DNA from: Desulfuromonadaceae bacterium
GTDB taxonomy: Bacteria; Desulfobacterota; Desulfuromonadia; Desulfuromonadales; JAAYDE01
Reading direction: 5' to 3'
Assembly (NCBI GenBank): GCA_012512925.1
Contig: JAAZDE010000110.1
Span: 1-45,172 of the forward strand
Length of the DNA stretch: 45,172 bases
Of this stretch, positions 1 to 8,870 are shown one piece after another (the first letter of the stretch is position 1; each line of letters begins with the position of its first letter). Below the pieces are notes generated by a model. The model was not told the origin of the DNA, ran no database searches, and saw nothing but the letters and a program-made list of their open reading frames with translations. The translations under genes and the position numbers were made by a program.

Positions 1-564
1 CGCCGGATCCGGCGGCGAAGCGAGGTGCCCATCGTCCTCATGGGATATTACAATCCGGTTTTTCGTTATGGGCTGGAGAATTTCGCCCGCGATGCCGGAT
101 GTGCCGGGGTGGATGGCCTGTTAGTGGTTGACTTGCCGCCCGAGGAGGCCGCCGATCTCAACTTCCGGCTGCAAAAGGAAGAGATCGACCTGGTGACCCT
201 GCTGGCACCGACGACCCCGCCCTGGAGAATGGCCGAACTGGCCCCCAAGGGGCAAGGTTTTCTCTATTTTGTCTCTATGACCGGAGTGACCGGTTCCAGG
301 GAAATCGATGCCGGCGGCATCATGGAGCAGGTCCGCGAGCTGCGGCGGCTCAGTACGGTTCCGGTGGTGGTCGGTTTCGGCATTGCCACTCCTGAAGATG
401 TGGCGGCCGTGGCCACCTTTGCCGATGGAGTGGTGGTCGGCAGCGCGTTGGTCAAGATTATCGCCAGCCATGGTGGTTCTCCGCAATTGGAGACGGAGGT
501 GCGGGAGTTTGCCCGCAGGATCAAGCAGGGGACCCGATTGTCCGGCGTTTTGCCATCGGGATGA
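1..564 (+). CDS. trpA: Tryptophan synthase alpha subunit, 5' end missing
   Basis: Converts indole-3-glycerol phosphate to indole and glyceraldehyde 3-phosphate as the alpha half of cytoplasmic tryptophan synthase. The reading frame is open from base 1, so the gene starts before the window; 187 residues remain against about 268 usual, and the N-terminal part with the first catalytic acid (Glu49 in E. coli) is absent. The visible part matches the TIM-barrel family: PIVLMGYYNP, the GVDGLLVVDLP strand, FVSMTGVTGSR, the phosphate-binding VVVGFGIATPEDV loop and VVVGSALVKII near the end. accD follows 44 bases downstream on the same strand. The trpB partner would be expected upstream, outside the window. 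Identity is secure from these motifs. Confidence 0.96.
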   Translation, partial: RRIRRRSEVPIVLMGYYNPVFRYGLENFARDAGCAGVDGLLVVDLPPEEAADLNFRLQKEEIDLVTLLAPTTPPWRMAELAPKGQGFLYFVSMTGVTGSREIDAGGIMEQVRELRRLSTVPVVVGFGIATPEDVAAVATFADGVVVGSALVKIIASHGGSPQLETEVREFARRIKQGTRLSGVLPSG

Positions 565-608
565 CATCAGGTCAGCAACCTGTCTTCTGAAAAGCGAGAG
601 GTTCAGAT

Positions 609-1457
609 ATGTCTTGGTTCAAAAAAGCGAAAGCCCCCCTTTCGCCGGTAGCGTCCAAAAAGGTTCATATGCCGGAAGGGGTCTGGACGAAGTGCAAAAA
701 CTGCCAGGAGATCATCTATACCAAGGAAATCGAACGGAATCTGAACGTCTGCCCCAAGTGTGACTACCATTTCCGGATATCGGCCACCGAGAGGATCAAA
801 CTGATCCTCGATCAGGGGTCTTTTTTGGAAATGGACGCCGACCTCCGTTCCGAGGACTTCCTCGATTTCAAGGATTCCCAGAAATACCGGGACCGGATCA
901 AGAATTCGATCAAAAAAAGCGGCAAAAACGATGCCGTGGTTTGTGGCGAGGGGACCATCAATGGACTACAGGTGATTGTTGCGGTTCTGGAGTTCGCTTT
1001 CATGGGGGGGAGCATGGGCTCGGTGGTGGGCGAAAAAATCACCCGCGCCGTTGAGCAGAGTCTGGAGAGAAAACTGCCGCTGCTGATTTTTTCCTCTTCC
1101 GGCGGGGCGCGGATGCAGGAGAGCATCATGTCGTTGATGCAGATGGCCAAGACCAGCGCCGCCTTGAGCCGACTCAAAAAAGCGGGGGTACCCTATATTT
1201 CGGTACTGACCGATCCCACGACAGGGGGAGTGACGGCCAGCTTCGCTATGCTGGGGGATGTCAACATCGCCGAACCCAGGGCGCTGATCGGTTTTGCCGG
1301 TCCTCGGGTTATTGAACAGACCATCCGCCAGGAACTTCCCGAGGGGTTTCAGCGGGCCGAGTATCTGCTGGCTCACGGCATGATCGACATAATCGTCCGC
1401 CGCCAGGAGATGAAGGATCGTCTCTCCCAGATCTTGCGCATCTTTACCAAAAGCTGA
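609..1457 (+). CDS. accD: Acetyl-CoA carboxylase carboxyltransferase subunit beta
   Basis: Carboxyltransferase beta subunit of the cytoplasmic acetyl-CoA carboxylase that makes malonyl-CoA for fatty acid synthesis. The protein has 282 residues, normal for the family. An N-terminal four-cysteine zinc ribbon is present (Cys29, Cys32, Cys48, Cys51), followed by the crotonase-fold carboxyltransferase domain with [10 protein letters not shown] and [13 protein letters not shown], the two glycine-rich segments that form the oxyanion pockets. A purine-rich GAGAGG lies about 7 bases before the ATG. folC starts 2 bases after the stop, so the two are almost certainly co-transcribed. The alpha subunit gene accA is not in the window. 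Confidence 0.97.
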   Translation: MSWFKKAKAPLSPVASKKVHMPEGVWTKCKNCQEIIYTKEIERNLNVCPKCDYHFRISATERIKLILDQGSFLEMDADLRSEDFLDFKDSQKYRDRIKNSIKKSGKNDAVVCGEGTINGLQVIVAVLEFAFMGGSMGSVVGEKITRAVEQSLERKLPLLIFSSSGGARMQESIMSLMQMAKTSAALSRLKKAGVPYISVLTDPTTGGVTASFAMLGDVNIAEPRALIGFAGPRVIEQTIRQELPEGFQRAEYLLAHGMIDIIVRRQEMKDRLSQILRIFTKS

Positions 1458-1459
1458 TC

Positions 1460-2728
1460 GTGGACTACGGGAAAAGTATCGAATTCCTTTGCGGACTGCG
1501 TCAGACAGGGATCAAGCTGGGGTTGAGGAATATTGCCCTGCTGCTGAGCGATCTCGATCATCCGCAGAAACAATTTGTCACTCTTCATGTGGCCGGCACC
1601 AACGGCAAGGGTTCTACGGCCTCCGGCCTGGCGGCGATTCTGAGCGCCGCCGGCTACCGGACCGGTTTGTACACTTCGCCCCATTTGCAGAGTTTCAATG
1701 AGCGTATTCGCATCGATGGAGAAACGGTCAGCGATCCGGAGGTGACGGAACTCGTCGCCGAGGTGAGGAAAAGGACACCGGGGCGGAGCGCCACCTTCTT
1801 CGAATTTGCCACGGCGATGGCTTTTCTTTGCTTTGAACATCGGCGGGTCGATTTCGCCGTAGTCGAAACCGGCATGGGGGGCAGGTTGGATGCCACCGTT
1901 CTGGTTTCGCCCTTGGCCTCCCTGATTACCCCCATTTCCCTGGACCACACCAACTATCTGGGGACCAGCCTGGCCAGGATCGCCGCGGAAAAAGCCTCTG
2001 TCATCAAAAAGCAGAGGCCGGTAATCATCGGCGCCCAACCACCCGAGGTGCTGGCGGTTCTTCTGAACAGGGTCTCCGCCACTGCTTCACCGCTGCGTTT
2101 GTGGGAACGGGATTTTGGCGTCGTATCGAAAGGGCGGACCTTCTCCTACCGGGGCAGGGGAAGCGTCCTCGACGATTTGCGCCCATCCCTGCCCGGGGAG
2201 CACCAGCACGCCAACCTGGCCATGAGCCTGTGTGCCGCAGAGGTGGTTCGGGAGGCGGGCTATCCCGTTTCCGAATCCGCCATGAGAAGAGGGGTGGAAC
2301 AGGTCCGCTGGCCGGGCCGTCTCGAGTGGTGGCCAAACCTGCCGCGGGTGCTTCTGGATGGCGCCCACAATGCCGCCGGAGCGGAGGTTCTGGCCCAATA
2401 TCTGGAGACTGAAGGGATCGACGGCATCCACTGGGTGGTCGGGATAAAATGGGACAAGGATGTCCAGGCTATCCTCGCTCCGCTCCTTCCCCGCAGCAAG
2501 GCCTTATATTGCACTGTGGCTGCCGGAGAGACTTTCATCCCCCCAAATCAGTTAGCGGAGGAATCGATCCGGCGGGGGGTTCCCGCCGAGGTGTTCCCCG
2601 ATCCGCAGAGCGCTTTCCGGATGGCGGTGAAGAAGAGACAGGGTGGCGAGACCATCCTCATAGCTGGTTCTCTTTACATTGTCGGGGCGGTACGCGATGT
2701 TCTGGACAAGATGGAGATGAAGCCATGA
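1460..2728 (+). CDS. folC: Bifunctional folylpolyglutamate / dihydrofolate synthase
   Basis: Mur-ligase family enzyme that adds glutamate to dihydropteroate and then to folates, using ATP. It has 422 residues and begins with GTG two bases after accD stops. The ATP-binding loop HVAGTNGKGSTA lies at about residues 43-54; ETGMGGRLDATV and LLDGAHNAAG are the Mg/ribose and second-domain signatures of FolC. The last base of its TGA stop falls within the ATGATG start of lptD (ATGA overlap), so translation is probably coupled. The accD-folC pairing is widespread in proteobacteria; here the cluster extends to lptD. Confidence 0.96.
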   Translation: MDYGKSIEFLCGLRQTGIKLGLRNIALLLSDLDHPQKQFVTLHVAGTNGKGSTASGLAAILSAAGYRTGLYTSPHLQSFNERIRIDGETVSDPEVTELVAEVRKRTPGRSATFFEFATAMAFLCFEHRRVDFAVVETGMGGRLDATVLVSPLASLITPISLDHTNYLGTSLARIAAEKASVIKKQRPVIIGAQPPEVLAVLLNRVSATASPLRLWERDFGVVSKGRTFSYRGRGSVLDDLRPSLPGEHQHANLAMSLCAAEVVREAGYPVSESAMRRGVEQVRWPGRLEWWPNLPRVLLDGAHNAAGAEVLAQYLETEGIDGIHWVVGIKWDKDVQAILAPLLPRSKALYCTVAAGETFIPPNQLAEESIRRGVPAEVFPDPQSAFRMAVKKRQGGETILIAGSLYIVGAVRDVLDKMEMKP

Positions 2729-4809
2729 TGATTTGGAGGGTTTCCCTCTTTTGGGGGATTTTGGGTGTTGCCATCCTCGGTTTTTTCTTTCCTGGTGAGG
2801 TGGGCGCCATCAGTCCAATGAAAAAAAACGACCCCCTGCCGGTTACCGTGGAGGCCGATAAACTCAGCTTCGATCCTGACAGCGGCAACTACCTGGCGGA
2901 TGGGGAAGTCTTTCTGCAACGGGGAGAATGGAGCCTCTTTTCCGATCATCTGAAATGGAACCCCGACGACGATGAGGCTTCCGGGGAAGGCCAGGTGCGG
3001 CTCATCGATAAAGAGGGGAATAGCCTGTCGGCAGAGAGTTTCGAGTTGAATCTGGGAACCGGCAAAGGCCGGTTGCACCAGGGCAAAGCCTTTCTCAAAG
3101 AGAACAATTTTCATTTGGATGCCAAGGAGTTGCACCGCCTTGACGAGAAGAATTTCATGGCCGAGGAGGCCAGTTTCACTACCTGCGATGGGGACCAGCC
3201 GGCCTGGCGTTTCCAGGCCCGCAAGGTCAATGTCACCCTCGACGATTACGCCCGCGCCAAACATGTTTTTTTCTATCTCAAGGATCTTCCGGTTCTCTAT
3301 TTTCCTTATCTATTCTATCCGGTGAGTGATCGGAAAAGCGGCTTTCTCATTCCCCGCTACGGCTACTCCGAAAACCGGGGGATGCAGATCCATCAACCCT
3401 TTTACTGGGCTATCTCACGCAGCACCGATGCTACCTTTCATCTCGATTACCTCTCCCGTCTCGGTTTGGGGAAAGGGGTCGAGTATCGCTACATCGCACC
3501 CAACGACAATCGGGGAAAATTTAACCTCTATCATGTCACCGGCCTCGACGAAGGGGGAGATCGATCGGCTTTTTCCTGGGAGCATGACGGTGTTCTGCCG
3601 GGCCGGGTGAGACTGGTCGCGGATGTCGAATATGTTGATGAGAAGGACTTTTTCGAGGACTTCGGGCAGGAAGCCGAGGAGTATAACCGGGAAACCGTCG
3701 AGTCGGTTATCTTCGCCCAGCGCAACTGGGAAAAACTGAACCTCGGGGCGCAGATGAAATACATCAAGGACCTTCGGCAAAGCACCGACGACATCGTCCA
3801 GAGACTGCCCGAGGCCCGTTTTTCTCTGATCCGCAAACGGTTCGGCGAGACCCCTCTTTTTTATGGTTTTGACAGTTCCTACAACCATTTCTGGCGCCGC
3901 GAAGGGGAAACGGGAGACCGGATGCTGCTGCGCCCCTATTTGGCGGCGGTCCTCAAGCCGGGCGGACTGGCGGAGTTGGAGGCGGAACTCGGCCTGACCC
4001 AGCGCCTCTACTGGACCTCTGAACAGGATGCCGACGACGCCCTGGTCGATTTCAGCGTGGCTCTGTCCAACCGTTTTTCCCGGATCTATCATCCTGACGG
4101 AAAGTCGATCAAAAAGATCCGCCATGTCCTGCAGCCGGAGATCCGCTATTCCTACATTCCCCCTGAGAACCAGGATGAATTCCCCCAGTTCGACCATCTG
4201 GACGATATCGAACCGCAGAACCGGCTCTCCTACGCCTTGATCAACCGGTTGACGGCGCGGATCGAGAAAGAGGGGAGGGAGGCTACCTACCATGAATTCC
4301 TCTATTTCCGCCTCGGACAGGATTTTGACATCCGTGAGTCACGGCGCGATCGGGATCCGGGGGATGATCCTTTGCGTCCCTTTTCCGCCATCCGCGCCGA
4401 AATGATTCTTCGGCCCACTACCTGGAGTTATCTGGATGTGGATGGAACCTATGACATGAATCCCGAGCGGGAGGCTTTGGATCTTCTCCGCATCAGGACT
4501 GGGGTTAATGATCAGCACGGCAACCGCATCGGAATAGGTTACAGTTTTCGCGACGAGGAATATGAATATCTCAGCGGCAATTTATCCCTGGCTGTGCTTG
4601 ATCCGCTTTTCCTGAACTATCATGGCCGCTATGATCTTCGTGACAAGGGAAACGATCTGGAGCATGTGCTGAACGCCGAATGGCGATTTCAGTGCTGGAG
4701 CCTTTTTGTAACCTTCCGCGACAGAACGGATGATGGAGGCGGCAGGGAAAAAGAGGTGATGGTCAGTTTCGCTCTGAAGGGCCTCGGCCACATGTTCGGC
4801 GTGTTATAA
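2725..4809 (+). CDS. lptD: LPS-assembly outer-membrane protein LptD
   Basis: Outer-membrane beta-barrel that, with LptE, inserts lipopolysaccharide into the outer leaflet. The start is taken at the ATG overlapping the folC stop; it gives 694 residues with a hydrophobic signal segment at about residues 7-28 (cleavage probably near GEVGA). Residues 35-180 are the periplasmic OstA/LptA-like jellyroll (VTVEADKLSFD, LADGEV), followed by the LptD barrel domain with LPVLYFPYLFYPVSDRKSGFLIP. Only two cysteines are visible in the mature protein, one in FTTCDGD near the jellyroll end and one near the C-terminus (FQCWSLF), against four in E. coli LptD. An upstream in-frame ATG inside folC would lack a signal peptide and is rejected. 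Confidence 0.93.
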   Translation: MMIWRVSLFWGILGVAILGFFFPGEVGAISPMKKNDPLPVTVEADKLSFDPDSGNYLADGEVFLQRGEWSLFSDHLKWNPDDDEASGEGQVRLIDKEGNSLSAESFELNLGTGKGRLHQGKAFLKENNFHLDAKELHRLDEKNFMAEEASFTTCDGDQPAWRFQARKVNVTLDDYARAKHVFFYLKDLPVLYFPYLFYPVSDRKSGFLIPRYGYSENRGMQIHQPFYWAISRSTDATFHLDYLSRLGLGKGVEYRYIAPNDNRGKFNLYHVTGLDEGGDRSAFSWEHDGVLPGRVRLVADVEYVDEKDFFEDFGQEAEEYNRETVESVIFAQRNWEKLNLGAQMKYIKDLRQSTDDIVQRLPEARFSLIRKRFGETPLFYGFDSSYNHFWRREGETGDRMLLRPYLAAVLKPGGLAELEAELGLTQRLYWTSEQDADDALVDFSVALSNRFSRIYHPDGKSIKKIRHVLQPEIRYSYIPPENQDEFPQFDHLDDIEPQNRLSYALINRLTARIEKEGREATYHEFLYFRLGQDFDIRESRRDRDPGDDPLRPFSAIRAEMILRPTTWSYLDVDGTYDMNPEREALDLLRIRTGVNDQHGNRIGIGYSFRDEEYEYLSGNLSLAVLDPLFLNYHGRYDLRDKGNDLEHVLNAEWRFQCWSLFVTFRDRTDDGGGREKEVMVSFALKGLGHMFGVL

Positions 4810-4997
4810 TAAGAAAAATCTTTTCTGGACCGCGAGAGCCGAAAACCAACGTCTTTTGGGCATTAAATTTGCTTAATTAGATATTGGTGAGATGAATGGT
4901 TCTCGGCCATCGGCCAAATCAATCTGGAATTCTTCCCCCGCCCCCGTCGGGGTTGTGGTGGGAGAGTCCACAAGGGTTCAGAAAGGAGATTGTCAAA

Positions 4998-5333
4998 ATG
5001 AAACGAATGAGTGGCCTGTTTAAACAGGTGGTGGTATTCGGAGCACTGTTTTCCCTTCTGTCCATCGGGTTTTCAACGGTTTCCTGGGCGGCGCAGAGTG
5101 CCCCCAGAACTGAAGAATCATCGATGCAGAAGGTGACCCGAACGGTCAATGTCAATACGGCTGACATCAATGAATTGATAACCCTGCCGGGCATCGGCCA
5201 GAAGACAGCGGAAAAAATCATTGCCCAGCGGCAGTCCTCCGGTCCTTTTAAAACAACCGGGGATCTGTTGAAAGTTAAAGGAATCGGGGAAAAGAACTTG
5301 AAGAAAATTGCAGATTTGATTAGCTTTGAGTAA
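4998..5333 (+). CDS. Secreted ComEA-family helix-hairpin-helix protein
   Basis: A 111-residue protein with a signal peptide (residues 1-32, hydrophobic VVVFGALFSLLSIGFS, probable cleavage after WAA). A short linker and two helix-hairpin-helix DNA-binding motifs follow (LPGIGQKTAEKI at 63-74 and VKGIGEKNLKKI at 93-104). The VNVNTADINEL start of the domain is typical of ComEA, the periplasmic DNA-binding protein of competence systems. The stand-alone small form is common in bacteria without proven transformation, so the role may simply be binding double-stranded DNA outside the inner membrane. A strong AAAGGAGAT ribosome site sits 7 bases before the ATG. It is separated by 188 bases from lptD and is probably its own unit. 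Confidence 0.85.
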   Translation: MKRMSGLFKQVVVFGALFSLLSIGFSTVSWAAQSAPRTEESSMQKVTRTVNVNTADINELITLPGIGQKTAEKIIAQRQSSGPFKTTGDLLKVKGIGEKNLKKIADLISFE

Positions 5334-5381
5334 ACCTGATCCGTTTTGTCGAACCCATCTCACCAAAATATGGAGTGACAG

Positions 5382-5720
5382 ATGACTCAGCCTTCCGAAC
5401 TGGCGCCGTCCGCCTGGTGGAAATTGCCGTGGTGGGCGATTCTGATCGTTGCCGCTTTTCTGGCTATGGCGCTGTTTGGGGAACGGGGGGTGTTGCGGGT
5501 TGTGGATGTCTCCAGGCAGCGGGATATGCTGCAGCAGGAAATCGCCAGGCTATCCGAAAAGAACGATCGATTGGCTGAGGAAATTCGCGGCCTGCGTTCC
5601 GACCGGAGATTCATCGAGGACATCGCCCGCCGGGATTTGAGGATGGCAAGAGAAAACGAAATCATTTATGTTTTCCCGCCCCAGGGCAAAGCTGTTACGA
5701 TAGATGGCCCCGCCCTCTGA
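5382..5720 (+). CDS. ftsB: FtsB/DivIC-like septum formation initiator protein
   Basis: Small bitopic cell-division protein of 112 residues. One transmembrane helix (about residues 18-33) is followed by a heptad-type coiled coil (residues 42-70, QRDMLQQEIARLSEKNDRL). The C-terminal signature is FIEDIARRDLRMARENEIIYVF, here split as FIEDIARRDL and RENEIIYVF, typical of the FtsB/DivIC family, which bridges FtsL and FtsQ in the divisome. A GGAGTGAC ribosome site precedes the ATG. A good intrinsic terminator lies about 40 bases after the stop. Family membership is clear; the choice between the names ftsB and divIC is by convention. Confidence 0.85.
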   Translation: MTQPSELAPSAWWKLPWWAILIVAAFLAMALFGERGVLRVVDVSRQRDMLQQEIARLSEKNDRLAEEIRGLRSDRRFIEDIARRDLRMARENEIIYVFPPQGKAVTIDGPAL

Positions 5721-5756
5721 TCAATCCTTTTGGAATTGGCAGTTTTTGGACATTTG

Positions 5757-5791
5757 AGGCCCCGGTTCTGCCCGCCGGGGCTATGTTTTTG
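5757..5791 (+). terminator. Intrinsic terminator after ftsB
   Basis: A GCCCCGG / CCGGGGC inverted repeat with a 9-base loop is followed by TATGTTTTT. It ends the comEA/ftsB transcription unit before the argS promoter region. Confidence 0.8.
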
Positions 5792-5905
5792 CGGTCATAT
5801 GGTGGTTGTATCGCTGGCATCGAGCGTGCTGGAAGCAGAAGGTAACCGCAAGATGGTCTTGCTCCGAAAAACGGCTGAAACAGGGTCTTGGTTGACTGGT
5901 CGGTG

Positions 5906-5934
5906 TTGACAGCAGGTGGTGTCAAAGTTAGCAT
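5906..5934 (+). promoter_or_regulatory. Probable sigma70 promoter of argS
   Basis: A perfect -35 TTGACA is followed after 17 bases by TAGCAT (4 of 6 matches to TATAAT). It lies between the ftsB terminator and the argS start, leaving a leader of about 75 bases. The remaining 5721-5905 stretch shows only the terminator and no gene. Confidence 0.65.
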
Positions 5935-6015
5935 ATCTGAATTTTGGTTCTTGATTTGATTTTGTTCCGGCGCCGCTTGGTCGGGACACTGTGGTTGTGG
6001 AAAGTGGTGGCGACA

Positions 6016-7683
6016 ATGAAGGATACCCTTAGGCAGTTGCTGCGGGAGGCGCTGGCCCGCTGTTACCAGAACGGCTCGCTGGTCTCAGGTGAAGTCCCTG
6101 CCGAGATCATGGTGGAGGTGCCTGCCAATCCCGATCATGGGGATTTTGCCACCAATCTGGCGCTGATCCTGGCCAAAAAAGAAAAGTCTGCGCCAAGAAA
6201 GGTGGCGGAGGCCCTGATGCGGGCACTGAGTCGCGAGGAGGATATCTTCACCCGCGTCGAAATCGCCGGTCCCGGCTTCATCAACTTTTTTCTCACTCCC
6301 CGCTGCTGGTATGGTGTCCTGGATGAAATCGCCGAGCAGGGGCGGGGTTTCGGGCGGCAGGGTTTTGGCGCCGGAACACGGGTCCAGGTGGAATTTGTCA
6401 GCGCCAACCCCACCGGGCCGCTCCACATCGGTCACGGCCGCGGCGCCGCGACCGGCGATGCCCTGGCCTCCCTGTTGGCAGCATGCGGTTATCAGGTGGA
6501 GCGGGAGTATTACATCAATGACGCCGGCAACCAGATGCAGACCTTGGGGCGCTCCATTCTTCTGCGCTGCCGGGAGCTGCTCGGGGAGACGGTGGAATTC
6601 CCCGGCGACTGCTATCAGGGGGAGTATATCCGCGATCTTGCCCAGGAAGTGCTGTCGGAAAAAGGGGAGCAGCTACTGAAGGCGCCGGAGGAGGAGACCG
6701 TCCCCTTCCTCACCGATTTTGGAGGAAGCAGGATCCTTGCAGGTATCGCCGCCGATCTTGAGGATTTCGGCGTCCGTTTCGATAACTGGTACAGCGAGCG
6801 GAGCCTCTACGAACGGGGCGAGATCCAGAAGGGGATCGACTATCTGCGGGAAAAGGGCTTTGCCTACGAAAAGGACGAGGCCCTCTGGTTCGAGTCAACC
6901 CGGTTTGGGGATGACAAGGATCGGGTCATGTTGCGGAGCAACGGCGTGACCACCTATTTTGCCTCCGATGTCGCCTATCACAAGGAAAAATTCGAACGTG
7001 GCTTCGATCTGGTGATCGATATATGGGGGGCCGATCATCATGGCTACATCCCCCGGATGAAAGCCGTTGTGGCCGCTTTGGGGCGCGACAAGGAGGCCTT
7101 GCAGGTCGTTCTGGTTCAGTTGGTCAATCTTCTTCGCGGTGGGGCTCCGGCCGCTATGAGTACCCGTTCCGGGGAGTTCGTCACCTTGCGCGAGGTGATG
7201 GATGAGGTCGGGACCGATGCCTGCCGCTACTATTTTCTGAGTCGGCATTCCGACAGCAAGCTTGATTTCGACCTTGAACTGGCTAAGGAGCAGAGTGCCA
7301 ACAATCCCGTTTATTATGTTCAGTATGCCCATGCGCGTATCTGCAGCATCAAGAGAAAGGCCTCGGAGGAGGGGATGGAACAACCGTCGCGGGACGCAGT
7401 CGATTTTTCCGCTCTGGGCCTGCCCGAGGAATTGACCTTGACCAAACTGCTGGCCCAGTTTCCCGAGGTGGTGGCGGCGGCCGGACGGGCTTTTGAACCT
7501 CATCGTTTGACCGCCTATCTGCAGGAGTTGGCTACTCAGTTTCATGCCTACTACAATCGCCACCGAGTAGTCGGGGAAGATGTCAAAACTACCTCCGCTC
7601 GTCTTTATCTGGTAAACTGCATCCAGACGGTGATTGCCAGCGCTCTCTCGATTCTTGGTATTTCGGCTCCCGAAAAGATGTAG
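6016..7683 (+). CDS. argS: Arginyl-tRNA synthetase
   Basis: Class I aminoacyl-tRNA synthetase that charges tRNA-Arg. The chosen ATG gives 555 residues and the usual N-terminus (KDTLRQLLREAL, the Add-1 tRNA D-loop domain). The HIGH signature reads NPTGPLHIGHGRG (HIGH at 137-140). The KMSKS position is the variant AAMSTRSGEFVTL, and the C-terminal all-helical DALR anticodon domain ends the protein. Upstream in-frame ATG/GTG codons (from 5944) would add a poorly conserved, weakly hydrophobic tail and are less likely; the ribosome site before 6016 is weak (GTGGTGG), so the start is the least certain part. The SPOR protein gene follows 18 bases after the stop. Confidence 0.95.
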   Translation: MKDTLRQLLREALARCYQNGSLVSGEVPAEIMVEVPANPDHGDFATNLALILAKKEKSAPRKVAEALMRALSREEDIFTRVEIAGPGFINFFLTPRCWYGVLDEIAEQGRGFGRQGFGAGTRVQVEFVSANPTGPLHIGHGRGAATGDALASLLAACGYQVEREYYINDAGNQMQTLGRSILLRCRELLGETVEFPGDCYQGEYIRDLAQEVLSEKGEQLLKAPEEETVPFLTDFGGSRILAGIAADLEDFGVRFDNWYSERSLYERGEIQKGIDYLREKGFAYEKDEALWFESTRFGDDKDRVMLRSNGVTTYFASDVAYHKEKFERGFDLVIDIWGADHHGYIPRMKAVVAALGRDKEALQVVLVQLVNLLRGGAPAAMSTRSGEFVTLREVMDEVGTDACRYYFLSRHSDSKLDFDLELAKEQSANNPVYYVQYAHARICSIKRKASEEGMEQPSRDAVDFSALGLPEELTLTKLLAQFPEVVAAAGRAFEPHRLTAYLQELATQFHAYYNRHRVVGEDVKTTSARLYLVNCIQTVIASALSILGISAPEKM

Positions 7684-7701
7684 AGAAAGGAAGGGTTTGC
7701 C

Positions 7702-8427
7702 ATGACCAGCCAGATACCGACCCGGACCCGAAAAAGATTGGAAAAAAACCATGCCCTGTGGATGATGGGGCTGGTTCTTTTTGTGTCTCTGGCCAGTTTT
7801 TTCCTGGGGATCATGATGGGGAAGCGGGTCGCCCCGGTGCCAGCTGCCGGCACGGTAACAGAGACGGCCCCTCGGATTCCGGTCACCGTCGACAAGCCGG
7901 CGGCGACGGTTTCCCCGCCTCAAGCACCACAGGCCAAAGAGGAGCTGGAGAGCAAACTGACCTTTTACGAGACTTTGCCCCGTTCGCAGGGGCAGCCTCT
8001 GGGAACCGGCCTCAACACTCCCCCGGTGGAACCGCCAAAGACGGTCGCCAAATCCGTGGCGGCTTCGGCCCCGGCTCCGGTGTCTGCTCCCAGGGTTCCA
8101 GCGTCCGCGGCGCCCGTCCCTTCCGTTTCCTCACCGGCACCTGTTTCCGCTCCTGCGCCGATATCCGTTTCGGCAATGACTTCCCCGGTGCCGGGAAAGG
8201 TTGCCGTCCAGGTCGGTTCTTTCCGCAAACAGCAGGATGCGGAAGCGTTGATACAGCGATTGCGGAAGAAGGGTTTCCCCGGTGTGGTTGTGGAAGTCGA
8301 GCTGCCGGGGAAAGGGGTCTGGTTCCGGGCCATGGTTGGACCCTATGAGGATCGCGGAGCTGCGGCCCCGGTCGCCCAACGGCTGCGCAAGGAAGAAAAG
8401 ATGGATGTGCTGATCAAACAGTTGTAA
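7702..8427 (+). CDS. Membrane-anchored SPOR-domain protein
   Basis: A 241-residue bitopic protein: a basic N-terminus, one transmembrane helix at about residues 19-40, a long proline/alanine/serine-rich periplasmic linker (residues 45-165, low complexity), and a C-terminal SPOR domain (about 168-241; VAVQVGSFRKQQDAE, VWFRAMVGPYEDRGAA). SPOR domains bind denuded septal peptidoglycan, so the protein is likely targeted to the division site, as FtsN and DedD are. An AGAAAGGAAGG ribosome site precedes the ATG. It lies directly behind argS and in front of the tRNA promoter. The exact division function cannot be read from the sequence. Confidence 0.85.
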   Translation: MTSQIPTRTRKRLEKNHALWMMGLVLFVSLASFFLGIMMGKRVAPVPAAGTVTETAPRIPVTVDKPAATVSPPQAPQAKEELESKLTFYETLPRSQGQPLGTGLNTPPVEPPKTVAKSVAASAPAPVSAPRVPASAAPVPSVSSPAPVSAPAPISVSAMTSPVPGKVAVQVGSFRKQQDAEALIQRLRKKGFPGVVVEVELPGKGVWFRAMVGPYEDRGAAAPVAQRLRKEEKMDVLIKQL

Positions 8428-8468
8428 TCAAGGGGGTGGCCTTCTTCCTCTTTATCGGCAAAAACCTC

Positions 8469-8498
8469 TTGACTACGGCCTTCGTTCTTGGCTATATT
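8469..8498 (+). promoter_or_regulatory. Probable promoter of the initiator tRNA
   Basis: TTGACT and TATATT are separated by 18 bases and end about 35 bases before the tRNA-fMet. This is a strong-looking sigma70-type promoter, as expected for a stable RNA gene. Confidence 0.7.
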
Positions 8499-8533
8499 AA
8501 CCGGGTTAAAAAAACCGTTACCATGCGGAATGT

Positions 8534-8610
<77 letters not shown>

Positions 8611-8616
8611 AATTTC

Positions 8617-8640
8617 AAGCCTCCCGAAGGGAGGTTTGTC
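8617..8640 (+). terminator. Intrinsic terminator after tRNA-fMet
   Basis: A CCTCCC-GAA-GGGAGG hairpin, extended by flanking AAG/TTT pairing, is followed by TTTGTCGTT. It lies 10 bases after the tRNA. Confidence 0.75.
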
Positions 8641-8722
8641 GTTATGGCGGGGTTGCAAAAGATCGTTTTACGGTTTTACCTCGATTGGCCGGGGCGAACT
8701 TCCAAGTCCCTGAAAGCATTTT

Positions 8723-8799
8723 GGCGGTGTAGCTCAGTTGGTTAGAGCATGCGGCTCATATCCGCAGTGTCCGGAGTTCGAATCTCTGCACCGCCACCA
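8723..8799 (+). tRNA. tRNA with CAT anticodon, probably elongator Met
   Basis: A 77-base cloverleaf including encoded CCA: acceptor GGCGGTG/CACCGCC fully paired (so not an initiator), D-arm GAGC-type, anticodon stem TGCGG/CCGCA with loop CTCATAT, and T loop TTCGAAT. CAT anticodons are shared by elongator tRNA-Met and by tRNA-Ile2 before lysidine modification. The acceptor pairs 4-69 and 5-68 are G-C rather than the C-G pairs typical of E. coli tRNA-Ile2, which favours Met. The tilS gene, whose product modifies tRNA-Ile2, lies just downstream. Confidence 0.9.
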
Positions 8800-8808
8800 A
8801 GATATGCG

Positions 8809-8844
8809 AACCCTTCCTGAAGTCAGGAGGGGTTTTGCTTTTTG
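8809..8844 (+). terminator. Intrinsic terminator between tRNA and tilS
   Basis: A 12-base arm pair, AACCCTTCCTGA and TCAGGAGGGGTT (one G-U), with a 2-base loop, runs into TTGCTTTTT. It overlaps the region just before the tilS start, so tilS expression must depend on read-through or on a promoter not evident here. Confidence 0.75.
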
Positions 8845-8870
8845 CACTGGATCGATCAGGGTTCGCCGGG

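Noticed and set aside
2449-2724. Longer lptD beginning inside folC
   Set aside because: The extension is the out-of-frame translation of folC, lacks a signal peptide, and the ATGA start at 2725 is followed by a proper signal segment.
4810-4997. Possible c-di-GMP (GEMM) or other riboswitch ahead of the first ComEA-like gene
   Set aside because: The C- and G-runs near 4930-4975 form only a weak CCCCG/CGGGG hairpin and none of the GEMM conserved blocks are present.
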